A DNA stretch of 64,000 nt from Mesorhizobium sp. 1M-11 (lineage in GTDB: Bacteria; Pseudomonadota; Alphaproteobacteria; Rhizobiales; Rhizobiaceae). Of the stretch, positions 25,874-35,110 are shown piece by piece. The stretch covers positions 62,001 to 126,000 of the forward strand of contig NZ_LJSD01000054.1 of assembly GCF_001303895.1 (NCBI RefSeq). The letters are read 5' to 3'. Position numbers and translations under genes: made by a program. Under the pieces are notes generated by a model, which made no database searches, was not told the origin of the DNA, and was given only the letters and a program-made list of their open reading frames with translations. How positions within the stretch are numbered: the stretch's first letter is position 1; each line of letters starts with the position of its first letter.

Positions 25874-28800
25874 CTAGCGCGTCGCCAGCACCTCGCCGAA
25901 TGTGTCGTCCAATGCGCTGACCAGGTGGTCGGCATTGGCGCGGCTGAAGATCATCGGCGGGCGCATCTTCAGCACATTGTCATGCGGACCCTCGGTGCCG
26001 ATCAGCACGCCCCGCGCGCGGACGCCGTCATTGATGCGTCGTGCCAGCGCCGTTGCCGGTTCCTTGGTCTTGCGGTCTTCGACCAGCTCGATGCCGAGGA
26101 AGAGCCCCATGCCACGCACGTCGCCGATGATGTCGTAGCGCGTCTGCAATTCGCGGAAGCGCTCGATCAGATAGGCGCCGATGCCTGCCGCATTCTCGCG
26201 CAGGCGGTCGCGCTCGATGACATCGAGCACGGCAAGGCCGGCCGCGCAGGAGACCGGGTTTCCGCCGAAGGTGTTGAAATACTCCATGCCGTTGTTGAAG
26301 GTGGCGGCGATCTCCTTCGTCGTCACGAGCGCTGCCATCGGGTGGCCGTTGCCGATCGGCTTGCCCATGGTGACGATGTCCGGCACCACGCCCTGCGTCT
26401 CGAATGCCCACCAATGGCTGCCGACCCGGCCAAAGCCGACCTGCACCTCGTCCGCGACGCAGACGCCGCCGGCAGCGCGAACGAGTGCGTAGACTTCCTT
26501 CAGATAACCCTCAGGCAGGAAGACCTGGCCGGCGACACTCGGGATGGATTCGGCCATGAACAGGGCCGGCGCACGACCCTGTGCCTTGATCGCGGCGATC
26601 TGCTCGGCAATGCTTTCGGCAAAGCGGCTGGCATGCTCGGCGACCGGCCAGTCTGCCGGCGCACGATAGCTGTCGGGGATCGTCGCCTCGAACACATGCG
26701 CCGGCCGGCCCTTGCCGCCCTTGCGTTTGTATTTGTAGGGGCTGAGGTCGATCAGCTCCTGCGTCGTGCCGTGATAGGCCCAGTCGAGCACGATGGCGTC
26801 GCTGCGCCCGGTATGGGTGCGAGCCATGCGCAGCATCAGGCTGTTGGCCTCGCTGCCCGAGCAGGCGAAGGATGCCACCGAAAGCTCTTCCGGCAGCGTC
26901 GCCGTCAGCCGCTCTGCATAGGTGACGATGGCGTCGTGCAGGTAGCGGGTGTTGGTGTTGAGTTTGGCGGCCTGCCGGGAAATCGCCTCGACCACGTCGG
27001 GATGGGCATGGCCGAGATGGCAGACATTGTTGAAGCAGTCGAGATAGGCGCGGCCGCGGTCGTCGATCAGCCAGGCGCCTTCGCCGCGCACGAACTTGAT
27101 CGGCTCCGAATAGGAGATCGACAGGTTGGGCAGCAGCGAGGTCTTGCGCGCGGCTACGATCTCAGGGCGGCTGCGGCCGGTCTGGACGAAGGTCTCCGGC
27201 GGGATGCCGGCGAGTTCGGCGGCGTCGGGGAAGAGCTCGCGCCACACGTCGAGATAACGTGCTTCGCCGACGCCCAGAATCTCGCGGGCAGACAGGCTGG
27301 CGTCTGTGGAGATCTGGAAATGCAGGTGCGGCGCCCAGCCGCCGTTCTGCGCGGCCACGCCCATCTCGCCGACGACATCGCCCGCTTCCAGGCGCTGGCC
27401 GGGCTTCAATCGCGATGCCGCCTCATGGGCGAGATGCCCCCACAGCGTAACGAAGGCTGGGCAGCCTTCCGGCGCATGCTCCAGGGCGACGAGACCGCCG
27501 TAGCCCAGCGGATCCGTCTCGATCTCGACGCTTTTCACGGTCGCGGCGAGCGGCGTGCGCACCTTTGTGCCGGCCGGCATGAACAGGTCGAGGCCGAGAT
27601 GATGGATGCGGCGTTCCTGCTCGACGAAGCGCGACTGGAACATGTCGCTGGCATAGACGGTGCGCACCTCGCCCCAGGGGCCGATGCCGAGTTCGATGCC
27701 GTGTTCGGCTGAGTGGGCGTCCCACCAGGCGCTGGCCTTGGCCGGCTCCTGCGCCGCCGACGCGACGGTCATCGGATGCTGCGGATCGCCATACGGCACC
27801 AATTCCTTGACCAGGGTCGCCGGATGGCGGTCGAGGAGCGGCGCAAACGTCTTGGCGTGGGCGGCAATCCAGGCTGTGACGGCGCGCGCACCCGGCACGG
27901 CATCGAAACCGCAGGCGTGGCGCAGGATCGCGGTGGCGAAGCTGCGGTTCATGGCGCCCAGCCGGCGCAGCATGCGCCAGGCCGGTGCCTCGCTGATGGC
28001 GAGGTAAGGATTGTCGCCTGCCTCCTGCCGACGTAGCGCCGACAGGGTCACGCTGGTGACGAGGCGCATGGCGATGAGGTCGAAGAGAAGATCGATCTCC
28101 TCCTCGCGCAACGGGTATTCGGCGTGGAAACCGGCGGTGAGCTTCGCTGCCGCGCCGATCGGATCTTCGGTGTCGAGGATGGAATAGGCGCAGGCCACGG
28201 CCAGTTCGGCGATCAACGGCGCATGGAGCGCGTCGCCGAAGTCGATCAGGCCAGCGACGTGCTTCGGATCTGCGGCATCGACCAGGACGTTCCAGTCATT
28301 GGCGTCGTTGTGGATGACCTGAGCACGCAGCCCCGGCAGGCGCGGTGCCACCTGGGCATCGAAGCGATCGAGGAACCGCTCCAACAGCGCCCGGTCATTG
28401 GCGTCGCTCACATGCGTCAGGCGGCGGCGGGAAGCGCCGGCACGACGGATATCCCAGTCGAAACTGCGCAGCGCGCCGGGATGAATGAACCCTTGCAGCG
28501 CGCGGTCGAGCTTGCCGAGCGCGCGGCCGAGGCTGTCGAGCGCTTCAGGCGAACGTTCAGCTTCAGCCAGAGGCTGCCCCGGCAACCAGGAAACCAGCCG
28601 CAAAGCGTGGCGGGTGCCATCATTGGCCGCCGCGAAAGCGAGCGAGGTGTTGTCCAGCGTCTTCTTCAGCGCGGGCACGGCAAGGTCGACCCCGCTGGCG
28701 GCGAGATGATCGAGCAGCGCGGTCTGGAACTCGCTCTCGCCACGCGGCTCGCTGGCGTTGACCACTTTCAGGATCCAGTCGCCGTCTTCCGAAGACAGCC

Positions 28801-28924
28801 TGAAATTCTGGTCGCGCTCGCTGTCGAGCGAACCGACGGAGCCGGACACGCCGAAGTGGCTGGCGGCAAGCGCCTTCGCCTCGATCAGCGAGAAATTCGG
28901 GGCCGGGTGAGTGATGTTGGTCAT
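25874..28924 (-). CDS. Three-domain fusion: APH-type kinase, M23 peptidase fold, class III PLP enzyme
   Basis: The 1016-residue protein joins three enzymes. Residues 10-340 are an aminoglycoside-phosphotransferase-like kinase (H205-x-D207-x4-N212, D228) closest in style to hydroxylysine kinase. Residues 400-545 are an M23/LytM fold with all metal ligands (H442, D446, H533, H535). Residues 600-1016 are a class III aminotransferase-fold PLP enzyme (D825, Schiff-base lysine K855 in TMGKPIGNG) resembling ETNPPL/PHYKPL phospholyases. A kinase plus phospholyase could phosphorylate an amino alcohol and then eliminate phosphate to an aldehyde. The role of M23 is unknown. No signal peptide, so it is cytoplasmic. 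The ATG at 28924 was preferred to a GTG at 28960. Confidence 0.9.
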   Translation of the reverse strand: MTNITHPAPNFSLIEAKALAASHFGVSGSVGSLDSERDQNFRLSSEDGDWILKVVNASEPRGESEFQTALLDHLAASGVDLAVPALKKTLDNTSLAFAAANDGTRHALRLVSWLPGQPLAEAERSPEALDSLGRALGKLDRALQGFIHPGALRSFDWDIRRAGASRRRLTHVSDANDRALLERFLDRFDAQVAPRLPGLRAQVIHNDANDWNVLVDAADPKHVAGLIDFGDALHAPLIAELAVACAYSILDTEDPIGAAAKLTAGFHAEYPLREEEIDLLFDLIAMRLVTSVTLSALRRQEAGDNPYLAISEAPAWRMLRRLGAMNRSFATAILRHACGFDAVPGARAVTAWIAAHAKTFAPLLDRHPATLVKELVPYGDPQHPMTVASAAQEPAKASAWWDAHSAEHGIELGIGPWGEVRTVYASDMFQSRFVEQERRIHHLGLDLFMPAGTKVRTPLAATVKSVEIETDPLGYGGLVALEHAPEGCPAFVTLWGHLAHEAASRLKPGQRLEAGDVVGEMGVAAQNGGWAPHLHFQISTDASLSAREILGVGEARYLDVWRELFPDAAELAGIPPETFVQTGRSRPEIVAARKTSLLPNLSISYSEPIKFVRGEGAWLIDDRGRAYLDCFNNVCHLGHAHPDVVEAISRQAAKLNTNTRYLHDAIVTYAERLTATLPEELSVASFACSGSEANSLMLRMARTHTGRSDAIVLDWAYHGTTQELIDLSPYKYKRKGGKGRPAHVFEATIPDSYRAPADWPVAEHASRFAESIAEQIAAIKAQGRAPALFMAESIPSVAGQVFLPEGYLKEVYALVRAAGGVCVADEVQVGFGRVGSHWWAFETQGVVPDIVTMGKPIGNGHPMAALVTTKEIAATFNNGMEYFNTFGGNPVSCAAGLAVLDVIERDRLRENAAGIGAYLIERFRELQTRYDIIGDVRGMGLFLGIELVEDRKTKEPATALARRINDGVRARGVLIGTEGPHDNVLKMRPPMIFSRANADHLVSALDDTFGEVLATR

Positions 28925-29050
28925 TGGAAGTCCGGATTTGATCTTCAAGGAGCTTGGCACGAGCGGAAAAATCGGGCATCCGGCAAAGCGTCGGTGAGAC
29001 CGGCACTATGCCTGCTTCGACCGGCATATTAACGGTGAGCGGAAATCGCC

Positions 29051-29485
29051 ATGAAGGAACTCGACGCGAAGGACCGGGATATCCTCGCCATCCTGTCCAA
29101 GGAGGCTCGGATCCCCTTGAAGACGTTGGCCGCCCGCATCGGCTTGTCGCGCAGTGCCACCAGTGAGCGCGTGGCGCTGCTGGAGAAAAGCGGCGTCATC
29201 CGGGGCTATCGCGCCGACATCGGCCAACTGGAGCAGAACCAGCTTTCCGCCTTCCTGATGGTGACCCTGGTGCGCACACCGTCCATCGGCATGCTCGACC
29301 TGCTCGCGCGCCATCCGGAGGTGCGGCGGGTATCCTCCATTTCAGGCCAGGTCGACCTGATGGTCGAGGTGGAGGTGCCGTCGATCGACCGGCTGAACAC
29401 GCTGCGCGACGAGATCGCCTCGCATGAAAGCGTCGAGGACCTGACCTCGCTGATCGTGCTCAGGCGCGATATCGAGCGGCAATAG
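29051..29485 (+). CDS. Lrp/AsnC-family regulator
   Basis: The 144-residue protein starts LDAKDRDILAILSKEARIPL, has the helix-turn-helix TLAARIGLSRSATSERVALLEKSG, and ends with a RAM/AsnC ligand domain (ISGQVDLMVEVEVPSIDRLN). It is divergent from the kinase/M23/PLP gene with 126 bp between starts, the normal arrangement for an amino-acid-responsive Lrp regulator and its catabolic target. The effector is probably the amino compound handled by that enzyme. Confidence 0.93.
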   Translation: MKELDAKDRDILAILSKEARIPLKTLAARIGLSRSATSERVALLEKSGVIRGYRADIGQLEQNQLSAFLMVTLVRTPSIGMLDLLARHPEVRRVSSISGQVDLMVEVEVPSIDRLNTLRDEIASHESVEDLTSLIVLRRDIERQ

Positions 29486-29513
29486 GCGCCAGGCAATTCT
29501 GAGGAACTCACCT

Positions 29514-29867
29514 ATGAAAATGCCAGCGATCGCCTTTCTTGTCCTTGCCGTTGCGATCTCGCCGGCCGCAGCTCAGGACTTCAAGGTTCCGAAGAAGTAC
29601 GAAAGCCAGTTCATGGGCCAGGTGATGTCGCTGTCACTGGCCCAGCAGTGCGCCGCCTATGTCAAGACGCCCGGCATACTGGACGAGATGCGGGCATCGC
29701 TGCTGAGGTTTGCAGGCAAGGTGAAATGGCAGGCCCCGCAAGCCAAGGTGAACAAGCTGATGGCCGATTCCAAGGCTAAGGTGAACGGCCCGATCGGCCT
29801 CGAAACGCCGGCAAGCTGCTCGGACCTGCTGCGCGATCTCAGGAAGAGCAACGGCAAGAAGGGCTGA
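29514..29867 (+). CDS. Small secreted protein with one cysteine pair
   Basis: The 117-residue protein has a signal peptide (MKMPAIAFLVLAVAISPAAA, cleavage before QDF). The mature part is helical and holds two cysteines (QQC and ASC), likely a periplasmic disulfide. A GAGGA site precedes the ATG. It lies 28 bp after the Lrp-type regulator and may be cotranscribed with it. No family was recognised. Confidence 0.65.
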   Translation: MKMPAIAFLVLAVAISPAAAQDFKVPKKYESQFMGQVMSLSLAQQCAAYVKTPGILDEMRASLLRFAGKVKWQAPQAKVNKLMADSKAKVNGPIGLETPASCSDLLRDLRKSNGKKG

Positions 29868-29939
29868 GACTACTCTTCCCTCTTGTAGAGCAGGGCAATC
29901 GCATGCGCTGCAAACGCCCCTTCATTGGTGCCAAGAACG

Positions 29940-30092
29940 CCTCTCCGTCGCCGCTTCGCGGCGCCACCTCTCCCCGCCTTCGGCAGGGCGAGGAACCGCA
30001 GTTGCAACGTCGGCGCTTTTCCAGCCTGGGTTCCTCGCCCCCATGAAAATGGGGGAGAGGTGGATCGCCCAAAGGGCGAGACGGAGAGGGGG
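29940..30092. repeat. Intergenic inverted repeat, family B-like, copy 2
   Basis: The left arm (CTCTCCGTCGCC, CCACCTCTCCCC, GGCGAGGAACC) is mirrored by the right arm (GGTTCCTCGCCC, GGGGAGAGGTGG, GGCGAGACGGAGAG). Each arm also carries its own small hairpin. It separates two convergent genes and could end transcription from both sides. Confidence 0.72.
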
Positions 30093-30138
30093 ACTTCGCA
30101 ACCCTATGCGATTACCCTGCCGTAGGAAGAGCGCGAAC

Positions 30139-31800
30139 CTAACGCACGCCCTTCGCCGCCGCGCGGCCGGCGCTGCGGCCCGAGAAGATGCAACCGCCGA
30201 GGAAGGTGCCTTCGAGAGCCGCATAGCCGTGCACACCGCCGCCGCCGAAGCCGGCCACTTCGCCCACGGCATAGAGACCCTCGACTGGCTGGCCGTCGGC
30301 GCCCAGCACCCGGCTGTCGAGATCGGTGTGCAGGCCGCCAAGCGTCTTGCGGGTGAGGATGTTGAGGCGCACCGCGATCAGCGGCCCGTTGGCGGGATCG
30401 AGCATCTTGTGCGGCTTGGCGGTGCGGATCAGCTTGTCGCCGAGATAGCTGCGGGCGCCACGCAGCGCGATCACCTGCATGTCCTTGGAGAAGGGATTGT
30501 CGAGCTGCATGTCGCGGGCACGGATCTCGCGCTCGACCTCAGCCACATCGAGCAGCGGCTCGCCACCGGCCAGCGCGTTCATGCGCGCGACCAGCGCCGG
30601 CAACTCGCGCTCGACGATGAAGTCCTCGCCCTTGTCGAGGAAGGCCTTGACCGGGCCGGGAATGCCCGACGTGGCGCGCTGCAGCACCTGGCGCCAGCTC
30701 TTGTTGGTGAGATCCGGGTTCTGCTCCGACCCCGACAAGGCGAACTCCTTGCGGATGATCTTCTCGGTCAGGATGAACCAGGAATAATCGAAGCCGGACC
30801 TCATGATGTGGGCGAGCGTGCCCAGCGTATCGAAGCCGGGATAGAGCGGCACCGGCAGCCGCTTGCCGCGCGCATCCAGCCACAGCGACGACGGACCGGG
30901 CAGGATACGGATGGCATGGTCGGTCCAGATCGGCGCCCAGTTCCTGATGCCCTCGACATAGTGCCACATGCGGTCGCGGTTGACGATCGAACCTCCGGCG
31001 CTTTCCGTGATCGCCAGCATGCGCCCGTCGACGTGGTCCGGAACGCCGGTGATCATGCGCTTCGGCGCCTTGCCCAGTCGCTCCGGCCAGTTCTGCCGCA
31101 CCAGATCATGATTGCCGCCGATGCCGCCTGACGCGACGATGACGGCCTGCGCCTTGAAGGCGAAATCACCTGTTGCCGTGCGCGAGCTCTTTTGGCCACG
31201 CCCGACGCTGCTTTCCTCCAGCACCTCGCCGCGCACGCCATCGACTGCCGTGCCGCTTCTGGTCAATTCGCTGACACGGTGCCGGAATTTGAACGTGACC
31301 AACCCCCGTTTCGCAGCCTCTTGCACCCGCAGCACGAAGGGCTCGATCACGCCCGGGCCGGTGCCCCAGGTGACGTGGAAGCGCGGCACCGAATTGCCGT
31401 GGCCGACGGCATTGCCGCCGCCGCGTTCGGCCCAGCCGACGACGGGAAAGAACTTGATGCCGCGCTCGGAAAGCCAGGCGCGCTTTTCGCCTGATGCGAA
31501 GCCGACATAGGCCTTCGCCCATTCACGCGGCCAATGGTCCTCCGGGCGGTCGAAGGCGGCCGTACCCAGCCAGTCCTCCAAGGCAAGGTCGTGAGAATCA
31601 CGGATGCGCATGCGCCGCTGCTCCGGCGAGTCGACCAGGAACAGCCCGCCGAACGACCAGAAGGCCTGGCCGCCGAGCGACTGTTCCGGTTCCTGGTCGA
31701 GGACAAGGATTTTCCTGCCCGCCTCCGCGAGCTCGGCCGCCGCGACCAGCCCAGCCAGGCCGGCGCCGACGATGATGACATCCGCGTCGTAAGCCAACAT
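30139..31800 (-). CDS. FAD-binding dehydrogenase (KSTD/fumarate-reductase flavoprotein family)
   Basis: The 553-residue flavoprotein begins DADVIIVGAGLAGLVAAAELAEAG, a Rossmann FAD site, followed by an LGGQAFWSFGGLF segment. It ends with YAVGEVAGFGGGGVHGYAALEG and LGGCIFSGR, the C-terminal FAD contact of the family. From memory it matches a conserved group annotated only as putative FAD-binding dehydrogenase, about 550 residues long and related to 3-ketosteroid dehydrogenases. Substrate unknown. It is followed on the same strand by no close gene; the Gfo/Idh/MocA gene lies upstream 58 bp away. Confidence 0.88.
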   Translation of the reverse strand: MLAYDADVIIVGAGLAGLVAAAELAEAGRKILVLDQEPEQSLGGQAFWSFGGLFLVDSPEQRRMRIRDSHDLALEDWLGTAAFDRPEDHWPREWAKAYVGFASGEKRAWLSERGIKFFPVVGWAERGGGNAVGHGNSVPRFHVTWGTGPGVIEPFVLRVQEAAKRGLVTFKFRHRVSELTRSGTAVDGVRGEVLEESSVGRGQKSSRTATGDFAFKAQAVIVASGGIGGNHDLVRQNWPERLGKAPKRMITGVPDHVDGRMLAITESAGGSIVNRDRMWHYVEGIRNWAPIWTDHAIRILPGPSSLWLDARGKRLPVPLYPGFDTLGTLAHIMRSGFDYSWFILTEKIIRKEFALSGSEQNPDLTNKSWRQVLQRATSGIPGPVKAFLDKGEDFIVERELPALVARMNALAGGEPLLDVAEVEREIRARDMQLDNPFSKDMQVIALRGARSYLGDKLIRTAKPHKMLDPANGPLIAVRLNILTRKTLGGLHTDLDSRVLGADGQPVEGLYAVGEVAGFGGGGVHGYAALEGTFLGGCIFSGRSAGRAAAKGVR

Positions 31801-31858
31801 CCCCTCCCATCGTTGCGTCGTTTCCCGGCCTTTCCTCCCAGCCAGGGCAACGTAGCTG

Positions 31859-32845
31859 TCAGACCGTCTCCCAGCCTTCCTTGTCGCCGGCGCGGAAGAT
31901 CGCGTCGATGACTTTCTGGTTCAGCACCGATTCCTCCAGCGTGAAGACGCGGTCACCGCCGCCAAGTGCTGCGCGCACGAAAGCTTCGGCTTCGAGCTTG
32001 TACTGCTGCACGCCCGGGAAGCGGAATATCTGCGCCTCGGCATGGTTCTGGTTGTGCAGCTCGACACGGTGGTGATCATAGACGCCGGCGTTGAAGGGCG
32101 ACGCCACTTCGATGAAGCCCTTGTCGCCGTGGAACACCATCGACTGGCGCCCGGCCATCTGCGTCGAAACATAGAAGGACAGTTCGAAGTCGCCGAAATC
32201 GGCGCGCACGGATGAATAGACATCGGTGCCGAAGGTCTTGTCGCGCTCGATCGTCGCCTGCACCCGCACCGGCTCCCGGTCAGCCGCAAAGCGCGTGGAG
32301 ACGACTGGATAGACGCCGATGTCCAGCAGGCCGCCGCCGCCGAGATCGAGCTGGTTGCGCATGTTGGCGGGATCGACATTGTAGTAGGTGAAGCAACCCT
32401 GCACCTGGCGCAGCCGCCCGATCGCGCCACTGGCGATCAGCTCGCGCACCTTGATCCATTGCGGATGATAGATGACCATGAAGGCTTCGCAGACCAGCAC
32501 CTTGTGCCGGTCGCGCAGCGCAATCAGCGGTGCGATGTCCTTGGCGTCGAGCGCCAGCGGCTTCTCGACCAGCACGTGCTTCTTCGCCTCGATCGCCTTG
32601 GCCGCCCATTCGACATGCTGCGATGTCGGCACGGGAATGTAGACCCCGTCGACATGCGGCGACGCCAGCAGTTCGTCATAGGAGCCGAAGGCGTGCGGCG
32701 CGCCGAAACGATCCGCCAATGCCCGGGCCTTGCCAACGTCGCGGCTGGCCACGGCGGTCAGCACGCCGTTGCTGGAATCGGCGATGGCCGGCAACACCTG
32801 CTCGCGACCGATCTTGGCCGTCGACAACACACCCCAACGAAACAT
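31859..32845 (-). CDS. Gfo/Idh/MocA-family NAD(P)-dependent oxidoreductase
   Basis: The 328-residue cytoplasmic enzyme has an N-terminal Rossmann domain (WGVLSTAKIGREQVLPAI) and the hallmark EKPLALD segment with the catalytic lysine. The C-terminal sheet domain includes GGGLLDIGVYPV, where the family active-site acid sits. These enzymes oxidise or reduce sugars, inositols or dihydrodiols. The start at 32845 (MFRWGVLS) fits the Rossmann onset; the open frame upstream is an extension without homology. It is 58 bp from the flavoprotein gene and probably in one operon with it. Confidence 0.9.
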   Translation of the reverse strand: MFRWGVLSTAKIGREQVLPAIADSSNGVLTAVASRDVGKARALADRFGAPHAFGSYDELLASPHVDGVYIPVPTSQHVEWAAKAIEAKKHVLVEKPLALDAKDIAPLIALRDRHKVLVCEAFMVIYHPQWIKVRELIASGAIGRLRQVQGCFTYYNVDPANMRNQLDLGGGGLLDIGVYPVVSTRFAADREPVRVQATIERDKTFGTDVYSSVRADFGDFELSFYVSTQMAGRQSMVFHGDKGFIEVASPFNAGVYDHHRVELHNQNHAEAQIFRFPGVQQYKLEAEAFVRAALGGGDRVFTLEESVLNQKVIDAIFRAGDKEGWETV

Positions 32846-32936
32846 CCGGCATTTCCTCGCAAGATTCTGTGCTCGCGAGACTTGCGCGAAACGCGCTGAA
32901 AAACCAGTGCCGTTGCGGCAACTTTCCGGCAACAGC

Positions 32937-33518
32937 CTAGCCGCGCCGGCCCGAAAGCGTCATGTCGAACTCGACGACGTTGGAATAGATCGGCGTGCCG
33001 ACATCCATGCCGTAGCGCGAGCGCAGCACCTTGCCGGTGACACGGAAGGTGATGGTGCCGCCACGAAAGGATTTGAGTTCGGCCTGGAACTTCTCCGGCA
33101 TGGTCTTGCCACGGGCCGTGAGATTGCCGGTGATCGTTGCCGATGTCTCGCCGGTACGCCGCACGCTGGTGGAGCGGAAGCGGATCTCCGGGTCATTGGC
33201 GGCATCGAAGACGGCGTCCGAGCGCAGGAAAGCGTCGATGCGGCCCTGGCCGGTCCCGACGCTGGCGGGCATGATGGTGATGTTGACCTCGGAGCGGTCG
33301 GCGCTGGCATTGTCAACGCGGATGTTGCCGGAGAAACGCGCGAAGGCACCGTCCAGGCTGCCGCCGCCGGTCTTTCCGATCGAAAAGCGGATGCTGGACC
33401 CCGCCTGACTGATCGTATAGCGGCCACCCGCTTCGGAGAGCGAGGTGGCAGCGCGAGCGGCGGGAATGGCGATGGCAATCGCGGCGAGCGTAGCGGCAAC
33501 GGAATTGCGAATTGGCAT
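32937..33518 (-). CDS. YceI-family periplasmic protein
   Basis: The 193-residue protein has a signal peptide (SVAATLAAIAIAIPAARA) and a single YceI beta-barrel: GGRYTISQAGSSIRFSIGKT at the start, then FSGNIRVDNASADRSEVNI. The YceI fold binds an isoprenoid or other lipid in its barrel; function is loosely linked to stress or periplasmic redox. The ATG at 33518 gives the normal signal start. It lies 56 bp downstream of a cytochrome b561 gene, a pairing seen in many proteobacteria, so the two likely work together at the membrane. Confidence 0.9.
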   Translation of the reverse strand: MPIRNSVAATLAAIAIAIPAARAATSLSEAGGRYTISQAGSSIRFSIGKTGGGSLDGAFARFSGNIRVDNASADRSEVNITIMPASVGTGQGRIDAFLRSDAVFDAANDPEIRFRSTSVRRTGETSATITGNLTARGKTMPEKFQAELKSFRGGTITFRVTGKVLRSRYGMDVGTPIYSNVVEFDMTLSGRRG

Positions 33519-33574
33519 CGGAGCTTCCCGGCTGAATGGCGGCACCCACAACGTCAACGCACGACGAAAGGCGT

Positions 33575-34162
33575 CTATTCCGGCTTGTCGCCATCACACC
33601 GGCGTGAGGGCGAGATCATGCGCACCAGAACAGTGTCTCCGAGCCAGAAGTGATGCCGCAATGCGGCCAGCGCATGCACCGCTACCAGGCCGACCGCTGC
33701 GTAAGCCAGATAGGCGTGTGTCGCCCCCCACCAGGCTTCGCTCGCGTCCGAGACAGGAACAGGCAGGTTGGGCATCACGAACAGATCGAACGGCATGCTG
33801 GGGATTTCCAGGACGGAAGCCGACACCAGCGCCCAGCCGGTGAGCGGCGGGGCGAATTGCAGTGCATAGAGCGTGAAATGAGCGATCGGAGCTGCCCGCC
33901 TCTCCAGAAGCCCGGTTCCGGCGGGAAGTCGTGGCGTGACATTGGCGAGCCGCCAACCGAGCCGCAGCACGACAAGGCCAAGCAGCAGGAAGCCGATCGA
34001 CTTGTGCAGCTGGATGAGTTCGAAGGCGCTGCGCTGGCTGGTCATACGAACCATGGCGAGGCCAAGCGCGATCTGGGCGATGAACAGCAAGGCGATAAGC
34101 CAATGCAGCAGGATCGCGATCCAGCCGTAGCGAGCCTGTGTGTTGCCGATCAAAAGCGCCAT
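33575..34162 (-). CDS. Cytochrome b561 family protein
   Basis: The 195-residue inner-membrane protein has four helices with haem-ligand histidines in ILLHWLIALLF, ELIQLHKSIGFLL, IAHFTLYAL and AVHALAALRHHF. It matches the YodB/CybB type that carries two b haems and transfers electrons between quinone and periplasmic partners. It starts 24 bp upstream of nothing on its own strand except the LysR end at 34187 and leads into the yceI-like gene. Confidence 0.92.
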   Translation of the reverse strand: MALLIGNTQARYGWIAILLHWLIALLFIAQIALGLAMVRMTSQRSAFELIQLHKSIGFLLLGLVVLRLGWRLANVTPRLPAGTGLLERRAAPIAHFTLYALQFAPPLTGWALVSASVLEIPSMPFDLFVMPNLPVPVSDASEAWWGATHAYLAYAAVGLVAVHALAALRHHFWLGDTVLVRMISPSRRCDGDKPE

Positions 34163-34186
34163 GCCAGATGAACGACCGAGAGGCGG

Positions 34187-35086
34187 TCAATCATCCCGGT
34201 CTCGCCAGCGGAAGAAATCGACGAAGGCCCGCAGCGCCGGCCGCATCTGGCGGCGGCTCGGATAGTAGATGAAGAAGCCGTCGAAGGGCGGACACCAGTC
34301 CTCTAGCACCCGCACCAGGCTCCCGGCTGCCAGCGCCTGTGCGGCATACTCCTCGAAGACGAAGGCGAGGCCGGCGCCGTCGATGGCCGCCCGGACGATG
34401 GCGCTGTCGACGCCGAGGATGAGCGGCCCCTGTACCGGCAACTCGATCTCCTCGCCGTCCTTTTCGAATTCCCAGCGATAGAGCACCCCGCTCGAGAAGC
34501 GGAAGCGGATGCAGCGGTGGCCGACCAGGTCGCGCGGGTGTTTCGGCTTCGGCATTCTGGCGAAATAGGATGGGGCCCCCACGACGGCGCTGCGGATCTG
34601 TGGGCCGATGCGCACGGCAACCATGTCCTGCTGCAGGCTTTCGCCCAGCCGCACACCGGCATCGAAGCCACCTTCGACGACGTCGGTGAAACGATCTTCG
34701 ATGACGACGTCGAGGACGATCTCGGGATAGGCCTTTGCGAAAGCTCCGAGCTTCGGCGCCAGCACAAGGTTGAGGGCTGTACGCGGCACGGTCAGCCGCA
34801 GATTGCCGGCAGGACGGTCCCTGGCCTCGACCGCCGCCTCCAGCGCCAGATCGATCTCGGACAGTGCCGGCCGCAACCGTTCGAGCAGCCGGGCACCCTC
34901 TTCGGTCGGTGCGACCGAGCGTGTGCTGCGCGCCAGAAGCCGCACGCCGAGGCGGGCCTCCAGACTGGACACGGCATGGCTGACGGCCGAAGGCGCGATC
35001 GCCAGGTCGCGGGCGGCGCCACGGAAGCTGCCTCTGTCCGCCACGGCGGCAAGCACGGCAAGCTGGGCGAGATGACTGCGATCCAT
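34187..35086 (-). CDS. LysR-family regulator divergent from aldo/keto reductase
   Basis: The 299-residue protein has the DNA-binding domain FRGAARDLAIAPSAVSHAVS and the LysR effector domain (GNLRLTVPRTALNLVLAPKL). The ATG at 35086 (MDRSHLAQLAVLAAVADRG) is the normal start; the longer frame upstream is not supported. It diverges from an aldo/keto reductase gene with 130 bp between starts. A perfect palindrome there (35111-35129) is the obvious binding site. This arrangement, LysR against a reductase, is common where the enzyme detoxifies an aldehyde or quinone that is also the effector. Confidence 0.92.
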   Translation of the reverse strand: MDRSHLAQLAVLAAVADRGSFRGAARDLAIAPSAVSHAVSSLEARLGVRLLARSTRSVAPTEEGARLLERLRPALSEIDLALEAAVEARDRPAGNLRLTVPRTALNLVLAPKLGAFAKAYPEIVLDVVIEDRFTDVVEGGFDAGVRLGESLQQDMVAVRIGPQIRSAVVGAPSYFARMPKPKHPRDLVGHRCIRFRFSSGVLYRWEFEKDGEEIELPVQGPLILGVDSAIVRAAIDGAGLAFVFEEYAAQALAAGSLVRVLEDWCPPFDGFFIYYPSRRQMRPALRAFVDFFRWRDRDD

Positions 35087-35110
35087 TGTTCTGACTTCAA
35101 GATTGGCAAT

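Noticed and set aside
25925..27712. 595-residue plus-strand open frame
   Set aside because: Antisense to the PLP and M23 parts of the fusion gene; no recognisable domain.
25874..28924. Possible frameshift or assembly join of two separate genes in the three-domain protein
   Set aside because: One uninterrupted frame covers all three domains with normal linkers, and each domain has intact motifs.
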